Positions 1-9,005 of a DNA stretch of 64,000 bases are shown piece by piece; the first letter of the stretch is position 1, and the number at the start of each line of letters is the position of its first letter. The notes under the pieces were generated by a model. It was not told the origin of the DNA. It did no database searches and worked only from the letters and a program-made list of their open reading frames with translations. This stretch comes from Acidobacteriota bacterium. GTDB lineage: Bacteria; Acidobacteriota; UBA890; WLXD01. The DNA lies in assembly GCA_012103255.1 (NCBI GenBank), contig WLXD01000006.1, positions 186,001 to 250,000 on the forward strand, written 5' to 3'. The position numbers were made by a program, and so were the translations under genes.

Positions 1-960
1 GAGATCACCGCCGACTGGGGCTCGCGGATGGTGGCGCGATCGAATCCCGACTACAACCCGGTTGGCTACCACGACGGCTCGGTGTGGCCCCTCTACACGG
101 GCTGGACTTCACTCGCGGCCTACCGCGCGCGCCAGCCCCTTATCGGATTCCTGCACGCGTACGACAACCTCCGGCTGGTTCGCCACGGGTCACTCGGCAA
201 TATCCCTGAGGTGATCCATGGCGACGTGTTCCAGCCCGCTGGTGTCACGCAACATCAAGCCTGGTCGCACGCGCTCAGCGTGCTGCCGATCGTGGAAGGG
301 CTGATGGGCATCCGACCGGACGCGATGAACCAGACGCTGCAGGTGCACCCGCAGCTGCCCGGCGGCTGGCGCGACCTGAGCGTGCAACGCATCCGCGTTG
401 GCGACGACGCGTTCAACATCACGGTCAACCGAGACCACGAAGCGAGTTCTTTTGTGATCGAGCGCGTTGCGGGGAACGCCCCGATTCAATTCGATCTGGC
501 CCTCGGCCTGCCGCGCGCGGCCCTCGTGAACCTCGATCACGATGCGACGATGGGCGTCGCGATTCCGGCTGGGGAGTCGATCGTGAACCTCGCCACCGAG
601 AAGCAAGTCCGAGTCATCGCTACGCTCACAGAGGGGCGCGGAGTAGTCGCCTTCCGTCACAGTCCGTTCCCTGAGGTGATCCAGGTACTCCCCACCCCCG
701 CCGCCGGTGCCTCGAGTCAGGCAATGCGTGTCGTCGAATCGAGATTCAGCGCTGGGGCGCTCAACGTCAGGGTCGAAGGACTGCCCGGTGAGACGTATCG
801 CTTTGGAGTCTCGACGCCGTGGCCGGTACGAAACGTCGCCGGGCCGCGAGGATCCGTGATCGTCAGCGCAGGGCCCGGCCGGGCCGTTATCGAAACGACG
901 ATTCCGGGCGACGGCCTCGCCTATCAGCGCGCAGATCTGACGATCGAATTCAGGCGCTAG
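1..960 (+). CDS. Glycogen-debranching-enzyme-like glycoside hydrolase, C-terminal part (5' truncated)
   Basis: The reading frame is open from the first base of the window, so the gene begins upstream; 319 codons plus the stop are visible. The visible N-terminal part contains GYHDGSVWPLYTGW and, later, NIPEVIHGDVFQPAGVTQHQ, which resemble the (alpha/alpha)6-barrel of amylo-alpha-1,6-glucosidase/debranching C-terminal domains, where such Asp/Glu-rich segments line the active site. The last 170 residues look like a beta-sandwich cap. A role in alpha-glucan or related oligosaccharide breakdown is inferred from family resemblance; the substrate cannot be fixed from this fragment. Its 3' end overlaps the convergent kinase gene by 11 bases. 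Confidence 0.6.
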   Translation, partial: EITADWGSRMVARSNPDYNPVGYHDGSVWPLYTGWTSLAAYRARQPLIGFLHAYDNLRLVRHGSLGNIPEVIHGDVFQPAGVTQHQAWSHALSVLPIVEGLMGIRPDAMNQTLQVHPQLPGGWRDLSVQRIRVGDDAFNITVNRDHEASSFVIERVAGNAPIQFDLALGLPRAALVNLDHDATMGVAIPAGESIVNLATEKQVRVIATLTEGRGVVAFRHSPFPEVIQVLPTPAAGASSQAMRVVESRFSAGALNVRVEGLPGETYRFGVSTPWPVRNVAGPRGSVIVSAGPGRAVIETTIPGDGLAYQRADLTIEFRR

Positions 961-1864
961 CCAGACCACGCAAGGCCCGCGTGCCTCGCAGGCCACATGC
1001 CGCCGAAGCGGCGACTACCGCTCGGCGCACGGCCATCTCGGTACTCGAGCCCATGAGACGCTCGCACACGAATGCTGCGCCCAACGTATCCCCAGCACCG
1101 GTCGGATCGACCACTTGAACCTCGGGGGCCGCAATATGCGCTGGCGCCGTCTCCGGTCGATACAGCGAGGCGCCGCGCGCGCCGCGAGTAATCAGGACCT
1201 CGCGGGGCCCGATGCGCGAGTCCACAAGACCTCGCACAAAACCGGCGACCGCCCTATTCCACTCGTGTTCGCCGGCAAGGATGGCAGCCTCCTGTTCGTT
1301 GCACTGGATCGTGTCGGCGGCCTCGAGCCAGCTCCGCCAGTCGGCCGGGCGCGCCGGGAAGCGTCGTCCCTCGGCGTCGATGCCAAGTACAAGGCTGTGC
1401 ACGTCGAGATGCACGGGAATAGGCAGCGCGGCCAGCGCACGCAACGCCGCGGGCGTTAGTACCGCGCCCGTGATGCAGTTCACCAAGACGGCGTCACAGT
1501 CCGCGATCGCCTCGATCTCGGGTGCATCGAGCGGTGGGGTGGGCCAACGCAGGCACTCGTCACGATCGCCCCCCACGAGTCCGCCGTCCCGGTAGACAAG
1601 CTCGACGCAGCTGCCGGGCCCGCGCCATGCCACGAGGGCGTCCGCCGCGACGTTGTCGTACGGCGTCCATTCGAGTTCGACGGACTCGCGTGTGTCGTCA
1701 GCCACTCGGCAGATTGGCACAACGTCCACATCGTGCCGGCCCAGGTTGGCCAGAGCTCCCACCGAGTAGGCCAGCCCTCCGAGGCCGGTCGCAACCGTAC
1801 CGTCCGGCATCTCAACCCGGTCCTGGACGACCACCCCCACGACGGCCACGCGCGGCCTAACCAC
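950..1864 (-). CDS. PfkB-family carbohydrate kinase
   Basis: This 304-residue protein has the ribokinase/PfkB signature DPTGAGDTLGAAF at residues 253-265, with Asp258 as the expected catalytic base, and an N-terminal substrate lid region containing the GG motif near residue 30. The family phosphorylates sugars, nucleosides and similar alcohols with ATP in the cytoplasm. The start is a GTG that overlaps the stop of the upstream symporter gene by 3 bases (8-base total span), so the two are probably translationally coupled. Being last in an operon with a sodium symporter and a NagZ-type hydrolase suggests that it phosphorylates the imported sugar, possibly an amino sugar from cell-wall turnover; that substrate is inference. 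Confidence 0.8.
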   Translation of the reverse strand: MVRPRVAVVGVVVQDRVEMPDGTVATGLGGLAYSVGALANLGRHDVDVVPICRVADDTRESVELEWTPYDNVAADALVAWRGPGSCVELVYRDGGLVGGDRDECLRWPTPPLDAPEIEAIADCDAVLVNCITGAVLTPAALRALAALPIPVHLDVHSLVLGIDAEGRRFPARPADWRSWLEAADTIQCNEQEAAILAGEHEWNRAVAGFVRGLVDSRIGPREVLITRGARGASLYRPETAPAHIAAPEVQVVDPTGAGDTLGAAFVCERLMGSSTEMAVRRAVVAASAACGLRGTRALRGLASA

Positions 1865-3284
1865 TTCGCCTCGCTACGCCACCTATGAGCACCCCGAGCA
1901 ACACCGTTACGGCCGCACCCGCGGGCGTGAGCCAGGTCCAGGCGAGTCCGCCAGCCTGCTGCAATGCCAGAGCGGTTAGCTGGCCGGCCACCATGGCGGT
2001 TGTCATGGCGGCACCGGGCAGGCGCACTCCCAACGCCACCAGCAGGAAGACTCCAAGGACGCCACCAAAGGTCACCGACGTGATCGTCAGCCCAGCCTCC
2101 AGGACGGAACCCCAACTTTGAGCAAGCCACGCGACGATCGCCAGGCTCACAGCCGCCGCTGCGGTGGCGATGTACGAAAGCCGCAGCGACGCTGTTTCGC
2201 CCTGCTGTCCCGGCTTGCCGAAGTCCAGCGTCACAGCCGACGCAACCGAACTCATCGAGGACGACAGTGTGGACATGGCGGCCGCGAAAACAGCGGCGAT
2301 GACCAGGCCGGCCAATCCCATGGGCAACTCGTCGACGATGAACCTGGGAAAGATCTGATCGTTCGAGGCGAAGGCCAGGGCCGGCGGATTGAGCTCATAA
2401 AAGGCAAACAGATATGTGCCGATCACCAGGAAGAGCGCCATCTGGGCAAAGACGAGAACACCACTCACGATCACCGCACGCCGCGCTGCTTGACGATCCG
2501 CGCAGGCGAGCAATCTCTGCACGAACATCTGATCGGTACCGTGTGTCGCCATCGTCAACACCGCGCCGCCGATGACGCCACTCCAGAAGGTATAGGGGTT
2601 GCCCCAATCCCAGCCGAGATCCAGCAGGCGCAGCTTGTCGGATGCGCCGAGCTCCGCCAGCGTCGCGGTGAGTCCCTGCGGCAAGCGCTGTGTCAAAACC
2701 GCCAGCGCGAGGATCGCACCGCCAACGTAGACGGCCAGCTGAACAGCGTCATTCCAGATCACCGCTCGCAGACCTCCCCGCACCGTGTACAGCAAAGTGA
2801 TCGCGAGGATTCCCACAACCGCCGCACTGAGCGGGAGCGGCAGCATCGTTTGCAGCACGAGGGCAGTCGCGAAGAGCCGCACCCCGTCCGCCAACAAGCG
2901 TGAAACCAGGAAAACGCCGGAAGTCACGCGACGAGCGCCATCGCCGAATCGAGCTCCGATGATCTCGTAGGCGGTTCGGACGCGTCCGTCGAAGTATCGC
3001 GGCACCAGGAGAGCCGCGACGACGAACCGTCCTACGACGTACCCCAACGCAACCTGGAGGAAGGTCAGGTTGCCGGCGTAGGCGATCGCGGGAACGCCGA
3101 CGAAAGTGAGCGTCGAGGTCTCGGTGCCCACGATAGAAAACGCAGCCGCCCACCAGGGCATACCCCGGCCGGCAAGGAAATACTCATCAACTCCGGCGCC
3201 CCGTCGGCCGACGCGTTCACCCAGCCAAATCGTCAGGGCGAAATACCCACCAACGACGATCCAGTTCAGCAGAGCGGCACTCAC
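1857..3284 (-). CDS. Sodium:solute symporter (SSS family)
   Basis: This protein of 475 residues has about 13 hydrophobic segments. The N-terminal helix is followed by a region typical of SSS family members (DEYFLAGRGMPWW, then a Gly/Thr-rich second helix with GTETSTLTFVG). SSS proteins use the sodium gradient to import sugars, amino acids or nucleosides across the inner membrane. The GTG start overlaps the stop of the upstream NagZ-like fusion gene by four bases (GTGA), and the kinase follows directly. The neighbours suggest import of GlcNAc, MurNAc or a muropeptide-derived sugar, but SSS specificity cannot be read from sequence alone. Confidence 0.85.
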   Translation of the reverse strand: MSAALLNWIVVGGYFALTIWLGERVGRRGAGVDEYFLAGRGMPWWAAAFSIVGTETSTLTFVGVPAIAYAGNLTFLQVALGYVVGRFVVAALLVPRYFDGRVRTAYEIIGARFGDGARRVTSGVFLVSRLLADGVRLFATALVLQTMLPLPLSAAVVGILAITLLYTVRGGLRAVIWNDAVQLAVYVGGAILALAVLTQRLPQGLTATLAELGASDKLRLLDLGWDWGNPYTFWSGVIGGAVLTMATHGTDQMFVQRLLACADRQAARRAVIVSGVLVFAQMALFLVIGTYLFAFYELNPPALAFASNDQIFPRFIVDELPMGLAGLVIAAVFAAAMSTLSSSMSSVASAVTLDFGKPGQQGETASLRLSYIATAAAAVSLAIVAWLAQSWGSVLEAGLTITSVTFGGVLGVFLLVALGVRLPGAAMTTAMVAGQLTALALQQAGGLAWTWLTPAGAAVTVLLGVLIGGVARRSG

Positions 3285-6259
3285 CGGAGCTCGTCGATCG
3301 CTGCGACCACCTCGGCGTGGAAATCAACTCGGGCCTGAATGATCTGTGTGTTCTCGCGCGTCGGGTTTACCCGATTGGTCAAGAGAATCACGAAGAGATC
3401 GCGGCTCGGATCAACCCAGAGCGAAGTCCCGGTGTAGCCAGTGTGTCCAAACGCCTCGGCGTCGAACATCCCCCACCGATTCGAGCCCCAAGCAGTGTCC
3501 CAACCGAGGCCGCGACTGCTGTCCTGCGGGAGTTCCTGACGCCGACGCCACTGAGAGATGACTCCGCGCGACAGAATTCGCTCATGGTCGTAGACCCCCA
3601 TATTGAGCAGCATCTGAGCGTAGATCGACAGATCCGCGGCAGTGGAGAAGAGTCCAGCGTGCGTGGACAGTCCACCCATCGCGTGGGCGTTCTCGTCGTG
3701 CACCTCACCATGCACAACACGGCCCCGCCAGGGATCGTCCTCGGTTGGCGGAATCCGGCTGAATTCATCGGCTCCCGGTAGCCACTGCGTGTCGCGCATG
3801 CCGAGCGGATCGAAAATCTCGCGCGATGCAAATTCCCAATACGGTTCGCCGAGCGCGCGCGTCAGCACCTCGCCGAGCAAAATGATCCCGAGATCCGAGT
3901 ACGCGTACCGGGCGCCGGGCTGCGCTTCGAGATCCGTTGAGTAGATACGACTGAGAATCCGCTCCCGCGCGGCCGATGTCAGCGCCGTCGGGTCGAACTC
4001 GCGATAGAACTCGACGTAGGCCGGCAAACCTGACGAATGCGTCAGTAAGTGGCGCACCGTGATCCCGTCGCGGCCAGGCCCACTGAACTCGGGAACAAGA
4101 TCCGTGACTCGGTAGTCCAACCGAAGGTGGCCACGCTGAACAGCCAGCATGGCAACCGGGGTTGTACCCACAACCTTGGTGAGTGACGCGAGGTCGAAGA
4201 GCGCATTCTCGGGCATCGGCGGGGCGTCAGGCGCTACGCTCATCCGCCCCACTGCACCTCGCCCGATGATGACGTTTTCGTGCCCGACCATATACACGGC
4301 GCCTGGGAAGGCTCCGCCCGCCGCCGAGCTCTCCAATGCGGCGCGTGCGGCCGAAAGGTCGGGCTGACTCTGCAGTTCGTCGCCTGCCGCTCCGCGCCGT
4401 GTCGCGAGTCCGCCCGCGAGCGGAGCACGCGCCAGCCCGTCACCGCGACCGTGCACTCCCGGAACTGATACGGGCAGGCGGCCGCGAACGGCGATCTCGC
4501 CGGTGATCGCACGAGCGGCCGCGCGCTGTAGAGGGCGGCTCCAGCCGTAGGTGGCGAGGACGGTCGACGAGTCCGTGAACGCCGCTACCGAGTAGGGACT
4601 CCCCAGCGCGACAACCACGGTTGGCACCTCCAGACGAGCCAGCATCTCGGCGTAGCGTGCCTGACGCGTTGGAAGCGCGATTCTCCCCGTGCTCGTGCGT
4701 ACCCGGACCCGAACTGCCAGCACGACCGTACGCGCCTTGGCGGCCGCCGCGACGATGTCCGCTGCTTCATCGCCGCTGGTACGACCGTCGATCGAGTACG
4801 ACTCGACCGAGGCCAGATCGTCGCGCAACGCCGCGACGAAGTCTCCGGTTGGGGCTGCCTGGTTGTTGTCGGAAATTCCCACAACGACGACCTTCTGCCA
4901 TTCGCGAGCGTCAAGCGGAAGAATCTCATCGTCATCACGCAGGAGAGTCACTGCGGCGTCAGCCACGTGCTGCGAGGCCGCGATTTCATCGCTCCCACCA
5001 AAGTTGGCGGGCAAGGATTGGAGAACACCTTGCGCCGGCATGTCCGTCAGCCGCAGTCGTGCCTTCGCGCGCAGGACCTCGCGCACAGCGTCGTCCAATC
5101 GTGCCGGAGGCAGGTCGCCGCGTTCGACGGCACGTACGAGTGCCGCATGCACTGCCCGTGGGTTCGGCGGTAGCAACACCATGTCCGAACCCGCCTTCAC
5201 GGCCTCGACCGCGGCAGCTCCGCTCCACCATCGTCGACTGATGCCGCCCATCTCCATCGCGTCCGTCACAACGAGCCCGTCGAAATTCATGTCGTCCCGA
5301 AGGAGCCCTGTGAGCACTTCGTGCGACAGGGTCGCCGGGAGGTCTGGGTCGCCCGTGAGTGCGGGAACTGCCATATGGGCCGTCATAACGCTCGCAACAC
5401 CCGCGTCGATCGTGGCGCGGAACGGTGCCAGTTCGACCGCATGGAGTCGCGCCGCGTCGTGCGTGAGAACGGGGAGCGCGATGTGAGAATCCACACCAGT
5501 GTCCCCATGCCCGGGGAAGTGCTTGGCAGTGGCCAGGACGCCCGCAGCCTGCGCTCCGCGCACGAACGCGGCTGCCATCTCAGACACGTGCCCGGCGTCC
5601 TCGCCGAACGCGCGCACGTTGATCACCGGATTCGTGGGATCGACATTCACGTCGGCCACCGGCGCGAAGATCCAGTGCAGGCCAAGCGCGCGAGCGTCGC
5701 GCCCGGCGCTCCGCCCCATCCATTCGGCGGCCTCTGTGTCGTAAGTCGCTCCGACTGCCATAGCTGTCGGGAACGGCACGGCGCCGTTGATGCGGAAGTC
5801 TGCGCCCCATTCAAAATCGGCCGCCATGATGAGCGGCAAGTGCCCGGCGCCCGCGGCAATCTGCTGGAGGTCGTCTAGCAGTGCTGCGCCCTCGTAGACC
5901 TCCGACCGAAACAGAATGACACCACCGAGAGCGAGCTCACGCACGAGCCCTTCCAGATCGGTGCGCACCGCGTCGTCTTCCGCGTAGAACTCGCCGAACG
6001 CCCGCACCATCAGTATCTGGCCGACGCGCTGCTCAAGCGTCATGGCGGTGAGCATGGTCTCGACCCACGCGTCCTGTTCCGGCGTGAGCGGCTCGCGGGG
6101 ATCCAGCTGCCACTCCGCTGCCGCTTGCGGCGCGGGGGCGCTGGGAACGGCGGGAACATTCGATCCGCCGGCGAGTGCGGCTCCCGCGATGATGAGTACA
6201 GCGGCCGTGACGAGCAGGCGCACGGGTGGGCTAAGATGCGCGGAGTTAGGCCTAGTCAT
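3281..6259 (-). CDS. Exported GH3 beta-N-acetylglucosaminidase fused to serine beta-lactamase-fold hydrolase (NagZ-AmiE type)
   Basis: This 992-residue protein starts with a signal peptide (hydrophobic core at residues 14-30). Residues about 60-405 form a GH3 barrel with KHFPGHGDTGVDSH at 246-259, the His/Asp acid-base signature of NagZ, and nucleophile Asp333 in TDAMEM. A second alpha/beta domain follows to about 600. Residues about 640-985 are a class C beta-lactamase/AmiE fold with SLTK (Ser692, Lys695), YSD (787-789) and HTG (939-941). I chose the ATG at 6259, which is preceded by AGGA; the longer open frame would run into the divergent gene. NagZ removes GlcNAc from muropeptides, and AmiE-like proteins cut the MurNAc-L-Ala bond. 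The fusion therefore probably performs both steps in the periplasm. Confidence 0.85.
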   Translation of the reverse strand: MTRPNSAHLSPPVRLLVTAAVLIIAGAALAGGSNVPAVPSAPAPQAAAEWQLDPREPLTPEQDAWVETMLTAMTLEQRVGQILMVRAFGEFYAEDDAVRTDLEGLVRELALGGVILFRSEVYEGAALLDDLQQIAAGAGHLPLIMAADFEWGADFRINGAVPFPTAMAVGATYDTEAAEWMGRSAGRDARALGLHWIFAPVADVNVDPTNPVINVRAFGEDAGHVSEMAAAFVRGAQAAGVLATAKHFPGHGDTGVDSHIALPVLTHDAARLHAVELAPFRATIDAGVASVMTAHMAVPALTGDPDLPATLSHEVLTGLLRDDMNFDGLVVTDAMEMGGISRRWWSGAAAVEAVKAGSDMVLLPPNPRAVHAALVRAVERGDLPPARLDDAVREVLRAKARLRLTDMPAQGVLQSLPANFGGSDEIAASQHVADAAVTLLRDDDEILPLDAREWQKVVVVGISDNNQAAPTGDFVAALRDDLASVESYSIDGRTSGDEAADIVAAAAKARTVVLAVRVRVRTSTGRIALPTRQARYAEMLARLEVPTVVVALGSPYSVAAFTDSSTVLATYGWSRPLQRAAARAITGEIAVRGRLPVSVPGVHGRGDGLARAPLAGGLATRRGAAGDELQSQPDLSAARAALESSAAGGAFPGAVYMVGHENVIIGRGAVGRMSVAPDAPPMPENALFDLASLTKVVGTTPVAMLAVQRGHLRLDYRVTDLVPEFSGPGRDGITVRHLLTHSSGLPAYVEFYREFDPTALTSAARERILSRIYSTDLEAQPGARYAYSDLGIILLGEVLTRALGEPYWEFASREIFDPLGMRDTQWLPGADEFSRIPPTEDDPWRGRVVHGEVHDENAHAMGGLSTHAGLFSTAADLSIYAQMLLNMGVYDHERILSRGVISQWRRRQELPQDSSRGLGWDTAWGSNRWGMFDAEAFGHTGYTGTSLWVDPSRDLFVILLTNRVNPTRENTQIIQARVDFHAEVVAAIDELR

Positions 6260-6290
6260 CCATTCCTGCCGGAAAGCGGTCAACGGTGCC

Positions 6291-7538
6291 ATGAGTTTAA
6301 GGTTCGACCACTCCACGAACAACGTCGACGCGCCACGTCGCCTGAGCATTGGCTCGCTGCTGATCGTTGGCCTCGTTGCGATGGCGGCTTTTTCGTCTGT
6401 CCAGGACACAGCTGTGCAACCGGGAATCGACGTGTGGCTGGATCGGGAATTTGCCCCGCTCGAGGGTCGCCGCGTAGGGCTCGTCACCAATATCACGGGC
6501 CGCACTGCGGACGGCCGCAGCACAGTCGACGTGTTGGCCAGCGACCCACGCATCGAACTCGCAGCGCTGTTCAGTCCCGAGCACTCGTTCTTTGTCAATC
6601 GCGAAGGCGATATCGATGGTGATCGGCACGCAACAACGGGGCTGCCAGTGCACAGCCTCTATGGCGAAACTCGCAGGCCGACCACCGAAATGCTCGACGG
6701 CCTTGATGCCCTCGTCTTCGACATCCAGGACATCGGGACACGGATCTACACCTACGCAACGACCCTGGCCTACTGCATGGAAGAAGCCGCCGCTGCCGGG
6801 GTGCCGATTGTGGTGCTCGATCGCCCGAATCCGATTGGCGGCGTGCACGTGGGTGGTCCGGTGCTCGACGAGTCCCAGATCTCCTTCGTCGGCTACGCGC
6901 CGATTCCGGTCCGCCATGGCATGACCATTGGCGAGCTCGCCCTCTACTTCAATGTCGAGCGCGCGATAGGCGCGGACCTCACTGTGATCCCCGTCGCCGG
7001 CTGGAGTCGAGATACATGGTTCGACGAGACCGGGCTCGAATGGACCAACCCGTCTCCCAACATTCGCAATCCGACTCAGGCACTTCTTTACCCAGCGCTC
7101 GGTCCGCTGGAATGGACCGACATCTCGGTTGGGCGCGGCACCGATGAGCCGTTCGAGTGGTTCGGTGCACCGTGGATGGACGGCGCTCGCGTGGCCGCAG
7201 CATTGAACGCGGCCGCGCTACCCGGCCTTCGCGCCACACACAAATCGCTCACGCCAGACGCCAGCGTTCACGCCGACGAAGTCTCCAGTGGAGTATTTCT
7301 CACGGTCACAAACCGGATCACGTTCGACAGCGGGCGCACGCTCGCTACCATCGCCGCCGTTCTCGCGTCGGATTACGGCGATGCCTGGGAGCGGTCGCGG
7401 ATCGTAGGACTGTGGGGCGACGAGTCGATCGAAGCTCAGCTCGACGCGGGCCTGAGCGCGTCGGAGATCGTCTCGAGTTGGCAGAGCTCTCTCGACGAGT
7501 TCATGCAGACGCGCGCGCAGTATCTCCTCTACGACTAA
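6291..7538 (+). CDS. namZ: Exo-beta-N-acetylmuramidase NamZ-type (DUF1343, GH171)
   Basis: This 415-residue protein has an N-terminal hydrophobic segment (about residues 18-36) likely to act as a signal sequence, followed by the DUF1343 core: GLVTNITG, an FSPEH motif, VFDIQDIGTRIYTY, NPSPNIR and SVGRGT. DUF1343 includes NamZ of Bacillus subtilis, which releases MurNAc from non-reducing ends of peptidoglycan chains. The canonical EHG is EHS here, a small deviation. It is transcribed divergently from the NagZ-AmiE-like fusion with only 31 bases between the two start codons, so the promoters must overlap. Together they would release GlcNAc, MurNAc and peptides. The start at 6291 is the first ATG giving a signal-like N-terminus; the Shine-Dalgarno is weak. 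Confidence 0.85.
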   Translation: MSLRFDHSTNNVDAPRRLSIGSLLIVGLVAMAAFSSVQDTAVQPGIDVWLDREFAPLEGRRVGLVTNITGRTADGRSTVDVLASDPRIELAALFSPEHSFFVNREGDIDGDRHATTGLPVHSLYGETRRPTTEMLDGLDALVFDIQDIGTRIYTYATTLAYCMEEAAAAGVPIVVLDRPNPIGGVHVGGPVLDESQISFVGYAPIPVRHGMTIGELALYFNVERAIGADLTVIPVAGWSRDTWFDETGLEWTNPSPNIRNPTQALLYPALGPLEWTDISVGRGTDEPFEWFGAPWMDGARVAAALNAAALPGLRATHKSLTPDASVHADEVSSGVFLTVTNRITFDSGRTLATIAAVLASDYGDAWERSRIVGLWGDESIEAQLDAGLSASEIVSSWQSSLDEFMQTRAQYLLYD

Positions 7539-7546
7539 TCGGCGGG

Positions 7547-7951
7547 CTAACGCTTGTCCGGGTGGCTGGGCCAGATCGTCCACACCCCGTGCGCTGCCGC
7601 GACGACGCGTCCACGCGCGTCAACGACCTCACCCGAGGCGAAGGCTACCCGGCGCCCCCTCCGCTCCACTCGGCCTCTTCCCGTCAGCGGGCCATGACGC
7701 GCGGGATCACGAAACTGCACCGATAGCTCGAGTGTGCCGCACCACTCCTCCTCGGACGTGGTCGAGACCACTGCCGATCCAAGGCTGACGTCCAGCAACG
7801 CGGAAACCACGCCGCCGTGCGCAACGCCGCGGCGGTTGCAATGGGCGGCGGTCAGCTCGAGAAATATCTCGGACTCTCCGTCCGCCGCGCGGCGCGGCTC
7901 GATGCCTAGCAAGTCGTCAAATGGGGTCGGGTTCCGACGTATCGCGTCCAA
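7547..7951 (-). CDS. PaaI-family hotdog thioesterase
   Basis: This 134-residue single hotdog domain has the diagnostic segment HCNRRGVAHGGVVSALLD (residues 37-54), in which HGG and the following Asp correspond to the substrate-positioning and catalytic region of PaaI/YbgC-like acyl-CoA thioesterases. The family hydrolyses aryl- or acyl-CoA esters in the cytoplasm. It is a single-gene unit, convergent with namZ (8 bases between stops) and divergent from the CPBP protease gene. The actual acyl substrate cannot be inferred. Confidence 0.8.
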   Translation of the reverse strand: MDAIRRNPTPFDDLLGIEPRRAADGESEIFLELTAAHCNRRGVAHGGVVSALLDVSLGSAVVSTTSEEEWCGTLELSVQFRDPARHGPLTGRGRVERRGRRVAFASGEVVDARGRVVAAAHGVWTIWPSHPDKR

Positions 7952-8051
7952 TGGAATCTCCTGTGGAGTGGCAGTTACCCCATGCTAAGATGCCGCGGCC
8001 GCCGGCGGAGTCTTCGGCCGCCTTTCTGCACCCTTTGCCTGGAACGCGACC

Positions 8052-9005
8052 GTGCCCTGGCCACCGCCTCTCTCTGCCCGCTGGACCGCGCTGGCGCTCT
8101 TCCTCTTCGCGCTGGCGCTGCACCTGTTCGTCGCGATGGGCGGCGCCATTGCCGGGCTCGACTTCAAGCTTCTGATCATCGCCGACGAGCTCGGCGCGAT
8201 TCTCCTCGCCCCCGTCCTCTTCACGATCCTGCTCGGACTGCGGATGTCGGACGCCTTCCTGTTCCGTTCCGCGCACTGGGGCCACTACGTGATCGCGGGG
8301 GCCGCTGCCATACCGTTGCAGCTGTTCGGCGGCGCGCTGCAGGAAATCGTCCTGGACTTCACACCTGGCGGCGAGGAGTGGCGTCAGCTCCTAGAGGACG
8401 CGCTAGCCCCATTGCTGAGCGGCAACACGACATACGACGTCCTCCTTCTGATGTTCGGCGGCGTCGTCTTGGCGGCAGTCTGTGAGGAGATCCTGTTCCG
8501 CGGCCTCCTGATGCAGCTTCTCGCGCGGGGCGGGCGCTGGTGGTTTGCGATCAACGTCTCCGCAGTGCTCTTCGCGGTGTTCCACTTGGACTTCATTGGC
8601 TTGATTCCGCGCACCATTCTCGGAATCTACTTTGGCGTTCTTGTCTGGCGGTCGGGGTCGATATTCCCAGCGATGGTGGCTCACGCAGCCAACAACCTTC
8701 TCGCCTTCGGGCTTTCCCCCGGCGACACGTCGGCGGAGCCGCCAACCCTGCTACAGGCTGGCATTCTCGGCCTGGTCTCGGCGATCGTGTTCCTCGGGAT
8801 GATGGCGCTCTACGTGCGACTCACACCTCGGGCGCTTGCCTTTGAGCCCTCCAAGTCCAAGGACACTGGAGGCGGCTCCAGCGACTCCGATCTGCCGCCA
8901 GAGGTCGAGCTGCCTGGCCCTGATCCGGCTACTTCAGTACCCGCGCCCACGGACAGCGCTGCTCGCCAGGACAGTACTCACCACACGGATCCGCATGAAT
9001 CGTGA
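8052..9005 (+). CDS. CPBP-family intramembrane metalloprotease (CAAX/Abi type)
   Basis: This 317-residue protein has about seven hydrophobic segments and the CPBP motifs EEILFRG (motif 1, two Glu and an Arg), FAVFHLDF (His motif 2) and AHAANN (motif 3), which together make the membrane-embedded metal site of CAAX-type proteases. The last 50 residues are hydrophilic, rich in Pro, Ser and Asp, and probably disordered. The start is GTG. The 3' end runs 77 bases into the convergent CDF gene, so the disordered tail is coded opposite the CDF C-terminus. The substrate is unknown; the family matures peptides or signalling proteins, or confers bacteriocin self-immunity. Confidence 0.85.
   Translation: MPWPPPLSARWTALALFLFALALHLFVAMGGAIAGLDFKLLIIADELGAILLAPVLFTILLGLRMSDAFLFRSAHWGHYVIAGAAAIPLQLFGGALQEIVLDFTPGGEEWRQLLEDALAPLLSGNTTYDVLLLMFGGVVLAAVCEEILFRGLLMQLLARGGRWWFAINVSAVLFAVFHLDFIGLIPRTILGIYFGVLVWRSGSIFPAMVAHAANNLLAFGLSPGDTSAEPPTLLQAGILGLVSAIVFLGMMALYVRLTPRALAFEPSKSKDTGGGSSDSDLPPEVELPGPDPATSVPAPTDSAARQDSTHHTDPHES

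Noticed and set aside
6260-6598. N-terminal extension of the NagZ-like fusion frame up to 6598
   Set aside because: It lies antisense to the NamZ-type gene, has low-complexity Arg/Ser/Thr content and precedes a normal signal peptide with AGGA at 6259.
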